DNA from: Lactococcus lactis
GTDB lineage: Bacteria; Bacillota; Bacilli; Lactobacillales; Streptococcaceae
NCBI RefSeq assembly: GCF_029023865.1
Contig: NZ_CP118969.1
Location: forward strand, 310,001 to 374,000
Length of the DNA stretch: 64,000 nucleotides
Direction of reading: 5' to 3'
The notes beneath the pieces are model-generated. The model saw nothing but the letters and a program-made list of their open reading frames with translations, had not been told where the DNA came from and made no database searches. The position numbers were made by a program, and so were the translations under genes. Below are positions 1 to 7,170 of this stretch, piece by piece. Positions within the stretch are counted from its first letter, which is position 1, and each line of letters begins with the position of its first letter.

Positions 1-1
1 A

Positions 2-430
2 TTTTCTGTCGGAGATTCTATTAGTTTTGAAGAGAAAACAGGAGTTGATGAAGCTTTACAATTTTCAGGATTGCCTGATTTGAATTCAGAACTTCAATTG
101 GGCAAGGAGTTTGGTGGAACTGATTTGTCAGGAGGACAATGGCAGAAGTTAGCAATTGCTAGAGCTTTTTATAAAAATAATGTGGAACTGTATCTTTTTG
201 ATGAGGCTAATAGTGCACTTGATGTGCACAGTGAAAAACAACTCTATCAAAAATTGATGGAGCTGTCTGCTGGAGCAACAGTAATTTGGATTACTCATCG
301 AATGACTTCAGTCAAATTATCTGATAAAGTTATCTACTTAGATAAAGGCAAGGTATTAGGGTTTGATTCTCATGAAAATCTGTTAAAAAATGAAAACTAT
401 GCGTCTTTGTATCGAGAACAATTTGAATAA
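2..430 (+). CDS. ABC exporter ATP-binding domain, 3' part only
   Basis: The frame is open from the left edge, so only the last 142 residues are seen. They are the C-terminal half of an ABC ATPase: the signature LSGGQ, a Walker B strand LYLFDEAN followed by the D-loop SALD, and the switch histidine in ITHR. The layout (long C-terminal nucleotide-binding domain ending soon after the H-loop) fits an exporter in which membrane and ATPase domains are fused, such as bacteriocin or multidrug exporters, but the membrane part lies outside the window, so the substrate is unknown. Walker B is followed by Ala-Asn instead of the usual Pro-Thr/Thr-Ser. A convergent terminator follows at once. Confidence 0.8.
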   Translation, partial: FSVGDSISFEEKTGVDEALQFSGLPDLNSELQLGKEFGGTDLSGGQWQKLAIARAFYKNNVELYLFDEANSALDVHSEKQLYQKLMELSAGATVIWITHRMTSVKLSDKVIYLDKGKVLGFDSHENLLKNENYASLYREQFE

Positions 431-465
431 AAAAACTGCTCATTACAATCGGACAGTTTTTTAAT
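429..465. terminator. Bidirectional terminator between convergent genes
   Basis: A run of A, the arm ACTG, a loop, the arm CAGT and a run of T form an intrinsic hairpin usable in both directions. It separates the ABC exporter from the convergent DUF3397 gene, whose stop codon lies inside it. Confidence 0.7.
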
Positions 466-817
466 GGGTAAATGTTATCACAATAAGGATAAGATAAATA
501 ATCAAAGTAATAAAGAAGGTCAAGCGCCACCAGAGTTTTAAAAAGCGACGATAGGTAAATTGTTTATAATAAAGCAAATCAAGCAACAACAAAACAAGCG
601 CTAAGCCAGAAATGATTAGCAGGTAGTATGGAATGATGCTGATACTTGTAACATTTTTAGAAAAAATTTGCATCCCTAAGATGAGAAATATTGTAAAAAC
701 ATCTGGAATTTTTAGTTTGCGATTGGTTAAGTGACGAAGTCTAAAAAACTTGAAAATGAAAACCAATGCAATAAAGACAATAAGGGGATAAAGCGCCATA
801 AGTACTTTTATAAACAT
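461..817 (-). CDS. DUF3397 family small membrane protein
   Basis: A 118-residue protein with about four hydrophobic membrane segments (near residues 5-25, 40-58, 62-82 and 98-116) separated by short basic loops such as RLRHLTNRK. Length and pattern match the DUF3397 family of Firmicutes, which has no assigned function. It lies 23 bases downstream of bioY but has its own promoter inside the end of bioY. There is no Shine-Dalgarno sequence, and the -10 box TACAAT ends exactly six bases before ATG, so the mRNA is predicted to be leaderless. The family call is from recognition of the pattern, not from a search. Confidence 0.7.
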   Translation of the reverse strand: MFIKVLMALYPLIVFIALVFIFKFFRLRHLTNRKLKIPDVFTIFLILGMQIFSKNVTSISIIPYYLLIISGLALVLLLLDLLYYKQFTYRRFLKLWWRLTFFITLIIYLILIVITFTH

Positions 818-823
818 AGACTA

Positions 824-852
824 ATTGTATCGGTTTTGCCTTAGTTTGTAAA
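824..852 (-). promoter_or_regulatory. Promoter of DUF3397 gene, leaderless geometry
   Basis: On the minus strand TTTACA (847-852), a 17-base spacer and TACAAT (824-829) form a good sigma-A promoter. The six bases TAGTCT separate the -10 box from ATG at 817, which puts the transcription start on the A of ATG. Confidence 0.65.
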
Positions 853-1389
853 GTATTTATTTGTGTGAGAAAGTGCACGAATAAGTGCTAAGCCAAAGAT
901 AGTAACAAGGACAGCTTTAATAATTTCAACAATGACAAATGGTGTGAATCCAAGCTTTAAGGCCAATGACCAGTCGACATTGGTAAAAAATTTGAGCCAC
1001 AATGTTCCGATAACTAACATAAGCAGGTGTCCTACAATATTTATGATAAAAGCAGGGATGGTCTTATAATTAATTTGATGAAGGCCAAAAGAAATAAGGG
1101 TTCCCATTATTAAAAAGGCAATTAGAAAACCACCTGTTGGACCAAAAAGAACCGCAATTCCTGATGTCCCTCCAGTGAATACGGGAATTCCAATAAATCC
1201 TAGCAGGAGATAGAGTAAGATGGCAAAAAAAGTTTCACGCGCTTTTAGTACTGTGGCAACAAGTCCTACGGCAAGTGTTTGTAAGGTGACGGGCACAATA
1301 CCAATTGGGATAGACAGAGGAGAGAGAACTGCAATAATTGCTGCACCAAGAGCAATTAGGGTTAAAGAATATAATTTTGTATTTTGCAT
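841..1389 (-). CDS. bioY: Biotin transporter substrate-binding subunit BioY
   Basis: A 182-residue, six-helix integral membrane protein of the BioY family, the S-component that captures biotin for an energy-coupling-factor (ECF) transporter. The N-terminal region with PLSIPIGIVPVTLQTLAVGL is the family hallmark, and the segment GFIGIPVFTGGTSGIAVLFGP matches the conserved biotin-pocket loop region. No ATPase or EcfT gene is next to it, so it would rely on the shared ECF module encoded elsewhere. The start ATG follows AAAGGA. I saw no BirA-type palindrome upstream. Confidence 0.9.
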   Translation of the reverse strand: MQNTKLYSLTLIALGAAIIAVLSPLSIPIGIVPVTLQTLAVGLVATVLKARETFFAILLYLLLGFIGIPVFTGGTSGIAVLFGPTGGFLIAFLIMGTLISFGLHQINYKTIPAFIINIVGHLLMLVIGTLWLKFFTNVDWSLALKLGFTPFVIVEIIKAVLVTIFGLALIRALSHTNKYFTN

Positions 1390-1468
1390 TAAGAATCCTT
1401 TGTTTTATGTATAAAATAAAATATACTAAAAAAGAAGAATTTTTGCAAACTCTTGCTCTAATAAACAA

Positions 1469-1502
1469 AAAATTACTGACAGAAATTCTGTCAGTAATTT
1501 TA
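1469..1502 (-). terminator. Terminator of ybaK built from CTGACAG inverted pair
   Basis: AATTACTGACAG, a five-base spacer and CTGTCAGTAATT form a perfect 12-bp stem followed by T on the minus strand. It overlaps the stop codon of the ybaK-like gene and is one of several terminators made of the recurrent CTGACAG word. Confidence 0.75.
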
Positions 1503-1976
1503 TTCTCTAATTTCGACAAATTGAGCATGAACAAAGTCAGCGAGAACTTTAGGAGCGATTTTTATGCTACGCCCAACTTCGCCAGCTGAACAAACGATAA
1601 AGTCGTGCTCTAAGGCAATAGAATCAATAAAAATTGGGAATTTTTTATTTTGCCAAATCCCTACAGGATTATTTGCACCGTGAATATAACCTGTCGTTTT
1701 TTGCAAGTCTTTTTGAGGAATCATGCTTACTTTTTTATTGCCCGAAACTTTGGCCAATTTTTTTTCTGATAAATGCTCTGTCAGTGGAAGAATACCAATG
1801 ACAGGACCAGTTTTATCGCCGATTAGTGCTAGGGTTTTATAAATATCACTGCGACTGATATCCACAGGGAGGCTATTACTTTCTAAAGCGTTAATTGCAA
1901 GTCCAGTATGCTCAATTTTTGCCTTATCAAGAATTTGTTCTACAAGTGTTTTCTTTAATTTTTGCTTTTTAGACAT
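1500..1976 (-). CDS. ybaK: YbaK/EbsC-type aminoacyl-tRNA deacylase
   Basis: A 158-residue YbaK-domain protein. Members hydrolyse mischarged Cys-tRNA(Pro) in the cytoplasm as a proofreading factor in trans. The family signatures are seen in KTLALIGDKTGPVIGILP near residues 47-64, KKVSMIPQKDLQKTTGYIHGA (the lysine and Gly-Tyr segment of the active groove) near residues 81-101, and the C-terminal ICSAGEVG-like segment near residue 130. There is no ribosome binding site. The -10 box TATAAT lies exactly six bases before ATG with TTGTCA at a 17-base spacing, so this mRNA should be leaderless. Exact tRNA specificity cannot be read from sequence. Confidence 0.85.
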   Translation of the reverse strand: MSKKQKLKKTLVEQILDKAKIEHTGLAINALESNSLPVDISRSDIYKTLALIGDKTGPVIGILPLTEHLSEKKLAKVSGNKKVSMIPQKDLQKTTGYIHGANNPVGIWQNKKFPIFIDSIALEHDFIVCSAGEVGRSIKIAPKVLADFVHAQFVEIRE

Positions 1977-1982
1977 AGCTTT

Positions 1983-2011
1983 ATTATAGAAGAATTTATG
2001 CTGACTGACAA
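1983..2011 (-). promoter_or_regulatory. Promoter of ybaK, leaderless geometry
   Basis: Minus-strand TTGTCA (2006-2011), 17 bases, TATAAT (1983-1988), then AAAGCT and ATG. The predicted transcription start coincides with the start codon. Confidence 0.75.
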
Positions 2012-2023
2012 GATAAAGTAATT

Positions 2024-2070
2024 TTACTGACAGATTTTATTTTTTGTAAAAGTTACTGACAGATTTTATT
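2024..2070. repeat. Two direct copies of an 18-bp CTGACAG-containing unit
   Basis: TTACTGACAGATTTTATT occurs twice, 28 bases apart, between thiT and ybaK. The second copy ends at the thiT stop codon. Both belong to the recurrent CTGACAG word described in the findings. Confidence 0.8.
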
Positions 2071-2617
2071 AGTAATTGCTATAAATGAAAAGTTTAGGGA
2101 ATTTTTTGACGAAAATGATCAAAATGACAAATGCAGCAATAGCAGTAAAAATTGCACTGATTCCATTGACAGCAAGAGAATAAGCCACGGCTCCCCAGCC
2201 TTTCCAAGCGTATTGGCTCCAGAAAATGATTCCGGCAATAAAATGGAAGAAGTATTTAAGAAGAACAGCAACAAAAGTTCCCAAAAGAACTGGTACAAGT
2301 TTTAGAGGGGCTGTTTTTTGGCGGAAAAGTCCAGCAATTCCAAGTGAAACAGGGGCGATGAGATATTCAAGAAAAGCTTGAGACAAGGTTAAAATATAAG
2401 CGTGTCCAGTAATCATTGACAGAATTCCCCAGATTAATCCACCGACAAGTCCAGCTGTTAGGCCGCGACGAAAACTGAGAATAAGAATTGGGATACAGGC
2501 GATTTCAACAATAATCCAGCCATAAACAGTATTTGGAATAAGGCTGATGATGAAGGCGAGTGCCGCCATGAAGGCAATTTCCGTTAATAAACGGACATTG
2601 AACTTAGAATTAGACAT
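2069..2617 (-). CDS. thiT: Thiamine transporter ThiT (ECF S-component)
   Basis: A 182-residue, six-helix membrane protein that binds thiamine with very high affinity and works with a shared ECF ATPase/EcfT module. Every residue known from lactococcal ThiT to contact thiamine is at its published position: Trp34, Glu84, His125, Trp133, Tyr146 and Asn151. That numbering also decides the start: ATG at 2617 after AAGGAG, not an in-frame ATG nine codons upstream, which lies inside a riboswitch hairpin. A TPP riboswitch precedes it, which fits repression by thiamine diphosphate. Confidence 0.97.
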   Translation of the reverse strand: MSNSKFNVRLLTEIAFMAALAFIISLIPNTVYGWIIVEIACIPILILSFRRGLTAGLVGGLIWGILSMITGHAYILTLSQAFLEYLIAPVSLGIAGLFRQKTAPLKLVPVLLGTFVAVLLKYFFHFIAGIIFWSQYAWKGWGAVAYSLAVNGISAIFTAIAAFVILIIFVKKFPKLFIYSNY

Positions 2618-2626
2618 AAAAAAAAA

Positions 2627-2651
2627 CTCCTTTTTGATGCGCACAAAAGGA
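2627..2651 (-). promoter_or_regulatory. Hairpin that hides the thiT ribosome binding site
   Basis: On the minus strand CTCCTTTT, a short loop and AAAAGGAG pair perfectly. The 3' arm is the thiT Shine-Dalgarno sequence, nine bases before ATG. This suggests the TPP riboswitch controls translation initiation by exposing or hiding this arm. Confidence 0.7.
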
Positions 2652-2677
2652 GGGTTAGAAATTAGACATTTGTCTTA

Positions 2678-2762
2678 ACACATTCCTACGCTGGCATTAC
2701 CCAGATCAGGTCAGATGGTATTTCTCGCTACTGACAGTTTTGTCAATAGACCCATTGTGCAA
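2678..2762 (-). promoter_or_regulatory. TPP (thi-box) riboswitch
   Basis: Read on the minus strand, the conserved thi-box core is present: GACCTGATCTGGGTAATGCC followed by AGCGTAGGAA, with an upstream GAGAAATACC segment and a GTGC/GCAC-type closing region. It senses thiamine diphosphate. It precedes thiT, a known member of this regulon, and is followed by a hairpin over the ribosome binding site. Confidence 0.93.
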
Positions 2763-2902
2763 ATATTTATTTTTACTCTTTAAGTTTAGCATATTTTAAG
2801 TTGAAAAGCATTTTTTTAAGATTGTTAATCTATTTTATAAATTAAACTTAAAAAATATTTAAGGCAACATAAAAAATCAATAATTCAAAAAAAACGAAAG
2901 TC

Positions 2903-2911
2903 TGTTAGAAT
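2903..2911 (+). promoter_or_regulatory. Candidate extended -10 promoter of the plp-met operon
   Basis: TGTTAGAAT is an extended -10 element just before the T-box leader. A weak -35 (TTCAAA) lies 16 bases upstream. The 2763-2902 stretch between it and the TPP riboswitch holds only AT-rich divergent promoter DNA that I can recognise. Confidence 0.5.
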
Positions 2912-2917
2912 AAGTCT

Positions 2918-3200
2918 ATACACAAATTCGGACAAAATAAAAGCGGTCGAGTAAGTAATTGTGAAGGTCAGCACAGAGAGCTTGTAGCGGTGAGAGCAAG
3001 CCTGAGTGAAGCAATGAAAATGGCTTGATAAGCGTAGCAAGAGTGAGGTTTAACTAAGCTCTTGACGGAATGGTTCTCGTTATTGAACTTGAAAGTTGCC
3101 TTTGGAATCTGAAAATTTTCAGTGAACTAAAAAGTGCTTAAATCAAGAATGGTACCACGATATAGCTCGTTTCTTTATATGAAATGAGCTATTTTTATTT
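2918..3200 (+). promoter_or_regulatory. T-box leader, probably methionine-specific
   Basis: T-box landmarks are in order: AGTAAG, AGAGAGCTTG, GGTGAGAGCAAGC, then GAATGGTACCACGA (3148-3161, the T-box sequence that pairs with the uncharged tRNA end), then a terminator hairpin at 3162-3197. Two ATG triplets (3014-3016 and 3020-3022) lie where the specifier codon is expected, after the Stem I apical hairpin. The downstream genes are a methionine-type transporter, so a tRNA-Met specifier is likely. The exact specifier needs a fold. Confidence 0.85.
3162..3200 (+). terminator. T-box regulated terminator
   Basis: ATAGCTCGTTTC, a loop, GAAATGAGCTAT and a T-rich run. The 5' arm overlaps the end of the T-box sequence, as expected for a terminator that competes with the antiterminator. 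Confidence 0.85.
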
Positions 3201-3235
3201 AGCATGAGCGCTTTATCTTGAAGAATTTGTTTAGT

Positions 3236-3274
3236 ATTAGAAAAATTAACAGGTGCACGGTTAATTTTTCTAAT
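3236..3274 (+). promoter_or_regulatory. 15-bp perfect hairpin between T-box terminator and first gene
   Basis: ATTAGAAAAATTAAC and its exact complement flank a nine-base loop AGGTGCACG. No T-run follows, so it is not an intrinsic terminator. It may stabilise the 5' end of the mRNA or bind a regulator. Confidence 0.6.
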
Positions 3275-3346
3275 AGATGTAAAAGTTTATCAAAAGGGGA
3301 ATAATTGATTTTGAAAAATAAATCAATTAGAAAAAAGGGAGAAGAA

Positions 3347-4207
3347 ATGAATCCAAGAAACAGAAATATTTTAATTGTCGTTATTGTTGTTGTAATTGTT
3401 GCTATCGCTGCATTTTTCGGTTTTAATCATAAATCTGGTGAAAGTAAAACGGCAAATAAAACTGTGAATATTGGAATAATGACAGGAACAAAAGAAGATG
3501 ATGCCATTTGGTCAACTGTTTCTAAAACAGCTAAAGATAAATATGGAATTACTTTAAAATTCACTCATTTTACAGATTATACACAACCAAATACAGCTTT
3601 GAAAAACGGCGATATTGATTTGAATGCCTTCCAACATTATGCTTTCTTGAATGCTTGGAATAAAGCTAATGACGGTGATTTGAAAGCAATTGGTAATACA
3701 ACAATTTCACCAATTCGTCTTTATTCTAAAAAAATTACTTCATTGAGCCAAATTAAATCAGGAGATACAATTGCAGTACCTAATGACGCTTCAAATGAAA
3801 GTCGCGCACTTTATGTCTTGAAGAATGCTGGTTTGATTGGCCTTTCTGTATCAGGTGATACACTTGCGACAGTCAAAGATATTAATTCAAATCCAAAAAA
3901 TTTGGTCATTAAAGAATTAGATGCGGCACAAACACCGCGTGCGCTTGATTCAATTACAGCGGCAGTAATTAATGACGATTTTGCAACAACAGCAAAATTA
4001 ACGGTTGAAGAGTCTATTTATACTGAACCTGTAAACAAAGATAGCGAGCAGTGGATTAATATCATCGTTGCAAATAAAAAAGATGCTAATAACAAAATTT
4101 ATAAAGAAGTTGTCAAAGCCTACCAAACTGAAGCAACGAAAAAAGCAATTGAGAAAGCTTATCCTGATAAGAGAAAAATTGCTGCTTGGGGATTGAAACT
4201 CGACTAA
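3347..4207 (+). CDS. plpA: MetQ/NlpA-type binding protein, paralogue 1 of 4
   Basis: A 286-residue solute-binding protein of the NlpA/MetQ family, expected to deliver methionine or a related sulfur compound to the MetNP transporter encoded downstream. Residues 1-7 (MNPRNRN) are followed by one hydrophobic helix, and the binding domain starts near VNIGIMTG. There is no lipobox and no cysteine anywhere, so the protein should be held by an uncleaved N-terminal helix, not by lipid. ATG 3347 follows GGGAG. A TTG at 3305 with its own GGGGA would add 14 residues but breaks the match to the paralogues. It is first in the operon after the T-box. Confidence 0.9.
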   Translation: MNPRNRNILIVVIVVVIVAIAAFFGFNHKSGESKTANKTVNIGIMTGTKEDDAIWSTVSKTAKDKYGITLKFTHFTDYTQPNTALKNGDIDLNAFQHYAFLNAWNKANDGDLKAIGNTTISPIRLYSKKITSLSQIKSGDTIAVPNDASNESRALYVLKNAGLIGLSVSGDTLATVKDINSNPKNLVIKELDAAQTPRALDSITAAVINDDFATTAKLTVEESIYTEPVNKDSEQWINIIVANKKDANNKIYKEVVKAYQTEATKKAIEKAYPDKRKIAAWGLKLD

Positions 4208-4350
4208 GTAATTTCGTTAAAAAGTAACGGTTAGGTGAAAACTTTGGAAATTTCTACTTTAGAAATTTCTGCCTTAGGGCTAATAAATTTTACTGACAGA
4301 AGACTCAAACTGATTACGAACGGTTTGGTCAGTAGAAATTGGAGAAGATT

Positions 4351-5211
4351 ATGAATCCTAGAAATCGTAATATAATTATTGGAATAATTGTTGTTGTTAT
4401 TGTAGCTATTGCTGCATTTATCGGCTTTGGTCAAAAATCTCAAGCAAATAAAACGGTAAATAAAACAGTGAAAATTGGGATAATGACAGGAACAAAAGAA
4501 GATGACAGCATTTGGCAAACGGTATCTAAAACTGCTAAAGATAAATATGGAATTACTTTGAAATTCACACACTTTACGGATTATACTCAGCCAAATACAG
4601 CATTGAAAAATGGCGATATTGACTTAAATGCCTTTCAACATTATGCTTTTTTAAAAGCATGGAATAAAGCAAATAATGGCAATTTAGTGGCGATTGGGGA
4701 TACAGTGATTTCGCCAATCAGCGTTTACTCAAAACAACTCAAAAATATTTCAGATATCACAGAGGGTGGAACCATTGCGGTACCAAATGATGCTTCTAAC
4801 GAAAGTCGTGCCCTTTATGTCTTGAAGTCTGCGGGCTTGATTAAATTGGATGTTTCTGGTCAAACACTGGCGACTGTCAAAGATATCACATCAAATCCAA
4901 AAAATTTGGTCATTAAAGAACTTGATGCTTCACAAACTGCGCGTGCTTTAGATTCAGTCGATGCAGCAGTTATCAATAATAATTATGCCGTTACTGCTGG
5001 TTTAAAGAAATCTGATGCCATTTTTACAGAACCAGTTAATAAAGATAGCCAACAATGGATTAATATTATTGTTGCTAATAAAAAAGACGAAAACAACACT
5101 GTTTATAAAGATGTTGTCAAAGCTTATGAAACAGAAGCAACCAAAAAAACTATTGCTAAGGCTTATCCGGACAAGAGTACAATTCCTGCTTGGGGCTTGA
5201 AATTAAAATAA
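4351..5211 (+). CDS. plpB: MetQ/NlpA-type binding protein, paralogue 2 of 4
   Basis: Also exactly 286 residues and the closest relative of the first paralogue: both share the segments GIMTGTKEDD, FTHFTDYTQPNTALKNGDID and the C-terminal AWGLKL. It begins MNPRNRN and a hydrophobic helix, with no cysteine, so membrane anchoring by the helix is inferred. ATG 4351 has GGAG ten bases upstream. An in-frame TTG four codons earlier overlaps that site and is less likely. The 143-base gap from the previous gene has no terminator that I can see, so transcription from the T-box should continue. Confidence 0.9.
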   Translation: MNPRNRNIIIGIIVVVIVAIAAFIGFGQKSQANKTVNKTVKIGIMTGTKEDDSIWQTVSKTAKDKYGITLKFTHFTDYTQPNTALKNGDIDLNAFQHYAFLKAWNKANNGNLVAIGDTVISPISVYSKQLKNISDITEGGTIAVPNDASNESRALYVLKSAGLIKLDVSGQTLATVKDITSNPKNLVIKELDASQTARALDSVDAAVINNNYAVTAGLKKSDAIFTEPVNKDSQQWINIIVANKKDENNTVYKDVVKAYETEATKKTIAKAYPDKSTIPAWGLKLK

Positions 5212-5228
5212 TTGTTTTTAATACTCAA

Positions 5229-5256
5229 ATAAGTCTCTCTTCATTGAGAGACTTAT
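5229..5256 (+). promoter_or_regulatory. Intercistronic 11-bp hairpin
   Basis: ATAAGTCTCTC, the loop TTCATT and GAGAGACTTAT form a perfect stem between the second and third binding-protein genes. No T-run follows, so it looks like an mRNA-stability or processing element. Confidence 0.5.
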
Positions 5257-5327
5257 CGTTCAAAGAAGGTCTGAACACTTGTGAAATAGAATATTTTATA
5301 AGTATTCAGTAGAATTTGGGGAAAAAT

Positions 5328-6188
5328 TTGAATCCGAAAAATAGAAATATTATTGTTGCACTTGCAGTGATTATCGTTGTTGCTTTGGTTGCTTTCTTTA
5401 GTTTAAATCATCAAGCAAGTAAAAAATCAACCGCTCAAAAAACAGTTAAGGTTGGAATCATGAGTGGGGACAAGCAAGACCAAGAGGTTTGGAAATCAGT
5501 AGCTAAAACCGCCAAAGAAAAATATGATTTAAAGCTAAAATTTGTTTATTTTTCTGATTATAATCAACCTAATGAAGCACTTCTTTCGGGAGATATTGAT
5601 GTCAATGCCTTTCAATCTTATAATTATGTGAAAACTTGGAATAAAGCACATAAGAGTGATATTGTGGCAGTAGGAAATACTTATATTACACCAATGCACA
5701 TTTATTCAAAAGAAGTCAGCAAATTGTCAGATTTAAAAGAAGGGTCAACCGTTGCAATACCAAATGATGCTTCAAATGAAAGTCGGGCATTGTTCGTGCT
5801 CCAAAGTGCAGGTTTGATTAAATTGACAACAAGTGATTCTAGCAAATTAGTTGGCTTACCAGATATCACAGAAAATCCGCATCAATTGAAATTCAAGGAA
5901 GTGGATGCAAGCCAAACACCGCGTGCGCTTGATTCTGTTGCTTTGTCAGTGGTTAACTATAATTATGCAACCGCAGCCAGCTTACCAAATTCTGAGTCTG
6001 TCTATATGGAACCTCTCAACAAAACTTCTGCTCAGTATATTAACTTTATTGCTGCGACAAGTAAAGAAAAAAATAATAAAGTTTACAAAGAAGTTGCCAA
6101 GGCTTATGCTTCAAAAGCGACAGAAAAAGCAATCAAAGAACAATATCCAGATGGCGGAGAATTGCCAGCTTGGAACTTGAAACTTTGA
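5328..6188 (+). CDS. plpC: MetQ/NlpA-type binding protein, paralogue 3 of 4
   Basis: A 286-residue paralogue when translation starts at TTG 5328 (LNPKNRN read with Met), six bases after GGGG. The equal length and the shared N-terminus with its neighbours support this start over a TTG four codons upstream. One N-terminal helix, no cysteine. It diverges most in the ligand domain (FVYFSDYNQPNEAL, FQSYNYVKTWNK where the others have FQHYA). This suggests a changed ligand preference. Its C-terminus PDGGELPAWNLKL is shared with paralogue 4, so the cluster has two sub-pairs. Confidence 0.88.
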   Translation: MNPKNRNIIVALAVIIVVALVAFFSLNHQASKKSTAQKTVKVGIMSGDKQDQEVWKSVAKTAKEKYDLKLKFVYFSDYNQPNEALLSGDIDVNAFQSYNYVKTWNKAHKSDIVAVGNTYITPMHIYSKEVSKLSDLKEGSTVAIPNDASNESRALFVLQSAGLIKLTTSDSSKLVGLPDITENPHQLKFKEVDASQTPRALDSVALSVVNYNYATAASLPNSESVYMEPLNKTSAQYINFIAATSKEKNNKVYKEVAKAYASKATEKAIKEQYPDGGELPAWNLKL

Positions 6189-6206
6189 AAATGAAAGGAT
6201 TTATTT

Positions 6207-7067
6207 ATGAATCCAAGAAATCGAAAAATTCTTTTTGGAAGTTTGCTTTTGCTGGTTATTATCGTGGGTCTAATCACTTTTACTTTAAGACAGGGAAAAA
6301 GTAAATCTACTTCTGTCAGTAAAATCGTAAAAATAGGTTTGATGCCTGGTGGGAAACAAGAAGATGCCATTTGGAAACAAGTTCAAAAAAATGCAAAAGA
6401 CCAATTTGGGATTACTTTAAAATTTGTCAATTTTACTGACGGAGATCAGCCCAATAAAGCTTTGGCTAACCATGAAGTGGACCTCAATGCCTTTCAACAT
6501 TACGCTTACTTGAAATCATGGAATAAAGCTAATAATGGAAATATCGTATCAATTGGTGATACAATTATTACGCCGATTCATTTGTATTCGACAAAGTATA
6601 AAAATGTGACGGAAATTCCTGATAAAAGTAAGATTGCTATCCCAAATGATGTTACCAATGAAAGCCGCGCCCTTTATGTTTTAAAAAATGCAGGACTCAT
6701 TAAACTTGATACTTCTAGAGGAGCATTAGCAACGGTTAAAGATATCAGAGATAATCCTAAAGGCTTAATTATCAAAGAAATTGATGCAAGTCAAACCCCA
6801 CGTGCGCTTGATTCTGTTGCTGCAGCAGTCATTAATTATAATTTTGCTATTTCAGCAAAAATTTCGGAGAAAGAATCAATTTATCAAGAACCTTTAAATG
6901 AAGATTCAGCTCAATGGATTAATTTTATTGCGGCAAATCAGTCTGATAAAAATAATAAAGTTTATAAAGAAGTGGTCAAGGCTTATGAGCAAAAAAATAT
7001 CGCTGATACCATTAAAAAAGAATATCCAGATGGTGGAGAACTCCCCGCTTGGAATTTAAAATTGTAA
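6207..7067 (+). CDS. plpD: MetQ/NlpA-type binding protein, paralogue 4 of 4
   Basis: The fourth 286-residue paralogue, starting MNPRNRK with a hydrophobic helix and no cysteine. It follows the third copy by 18 bases with AAAGGA before ATG. The ligand domain keeps DLNAFQHYAYLKSWNKANNG like copies 1 and 2, while the C-terminus PDGGELPAWNLKL matches copy 3, so it looks mosaic. It ends 103 bases before metN. The role is delivery of substrate to MetNP, inferred from family and operon. Confidence 0.88.
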   Translation: MNPRNRKILFGSLLLLVIIVGLITFTLRQGKSKSTSVSKIVKIGLMPGGKQEDAIWKQVQKNAKDQFGITLKFVNFTDGDQPNKALANHEVDLNAFQHYAYLKSWNKANNGNIVSIGDTIITPIHLYSTKYKNVTEIPDKSKIAIPNDVTNESRALYVLKNAGLIKLDTSRGALATVKDIRDNPKGLIIKEIDASQTPRALDSVAAAVINYNFAISAKISEKESIYQEPLNEDSAQWINFIAANQSDKNNKVYKEVVKAYEQKNIADTIKKEYPDGGELPAWNLKL

Positions 7068-7077
7068 CTAAGAAAAC

Positions 7078-7142
7078 TCGTCAGAGACGAGATTTTCTGT
7101 CAGTACTGACAAAAGAGAAAATAACTTTGTCAGTACTGACAG
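7078..7142 (+). repeat. Small hairpin and two palindromic CTGTCAG/CTGACAG copies before metN
   Basis: A short hairpin CTCGTC-AGA-GACGAG is followed by TGTCAGTACTGACA twice (7099-7112 and 7129-7142). Both are inverted pairs of the recurrent word sharing a central TAC/GTA. No clean terminator T-run is present, so metN is probably read through from the binding-protein genes. Confidence 0.6.
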
Positions 7143-7170
7143 AGAATGAAAAAAGATAAAGGAAAACAAT

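Noticed and set aside
2618-2644. Upstream ATG of thiT (nine extra codons)
   Set aside because: It lies in the hairpin that covers the ribosome site, and published ThiT residue numbers fit only the ATG at 2617.
3305-3346. TTG start at 3305 with GGGGA, giving a 14-residue N-terminal extension of the first MetQ paralogue
   Set aside because: The extension is absent from the other three paralogues, which all give 286 residues from MNPRNRN-type starts, and ATG 3347 has its own GGGAG.
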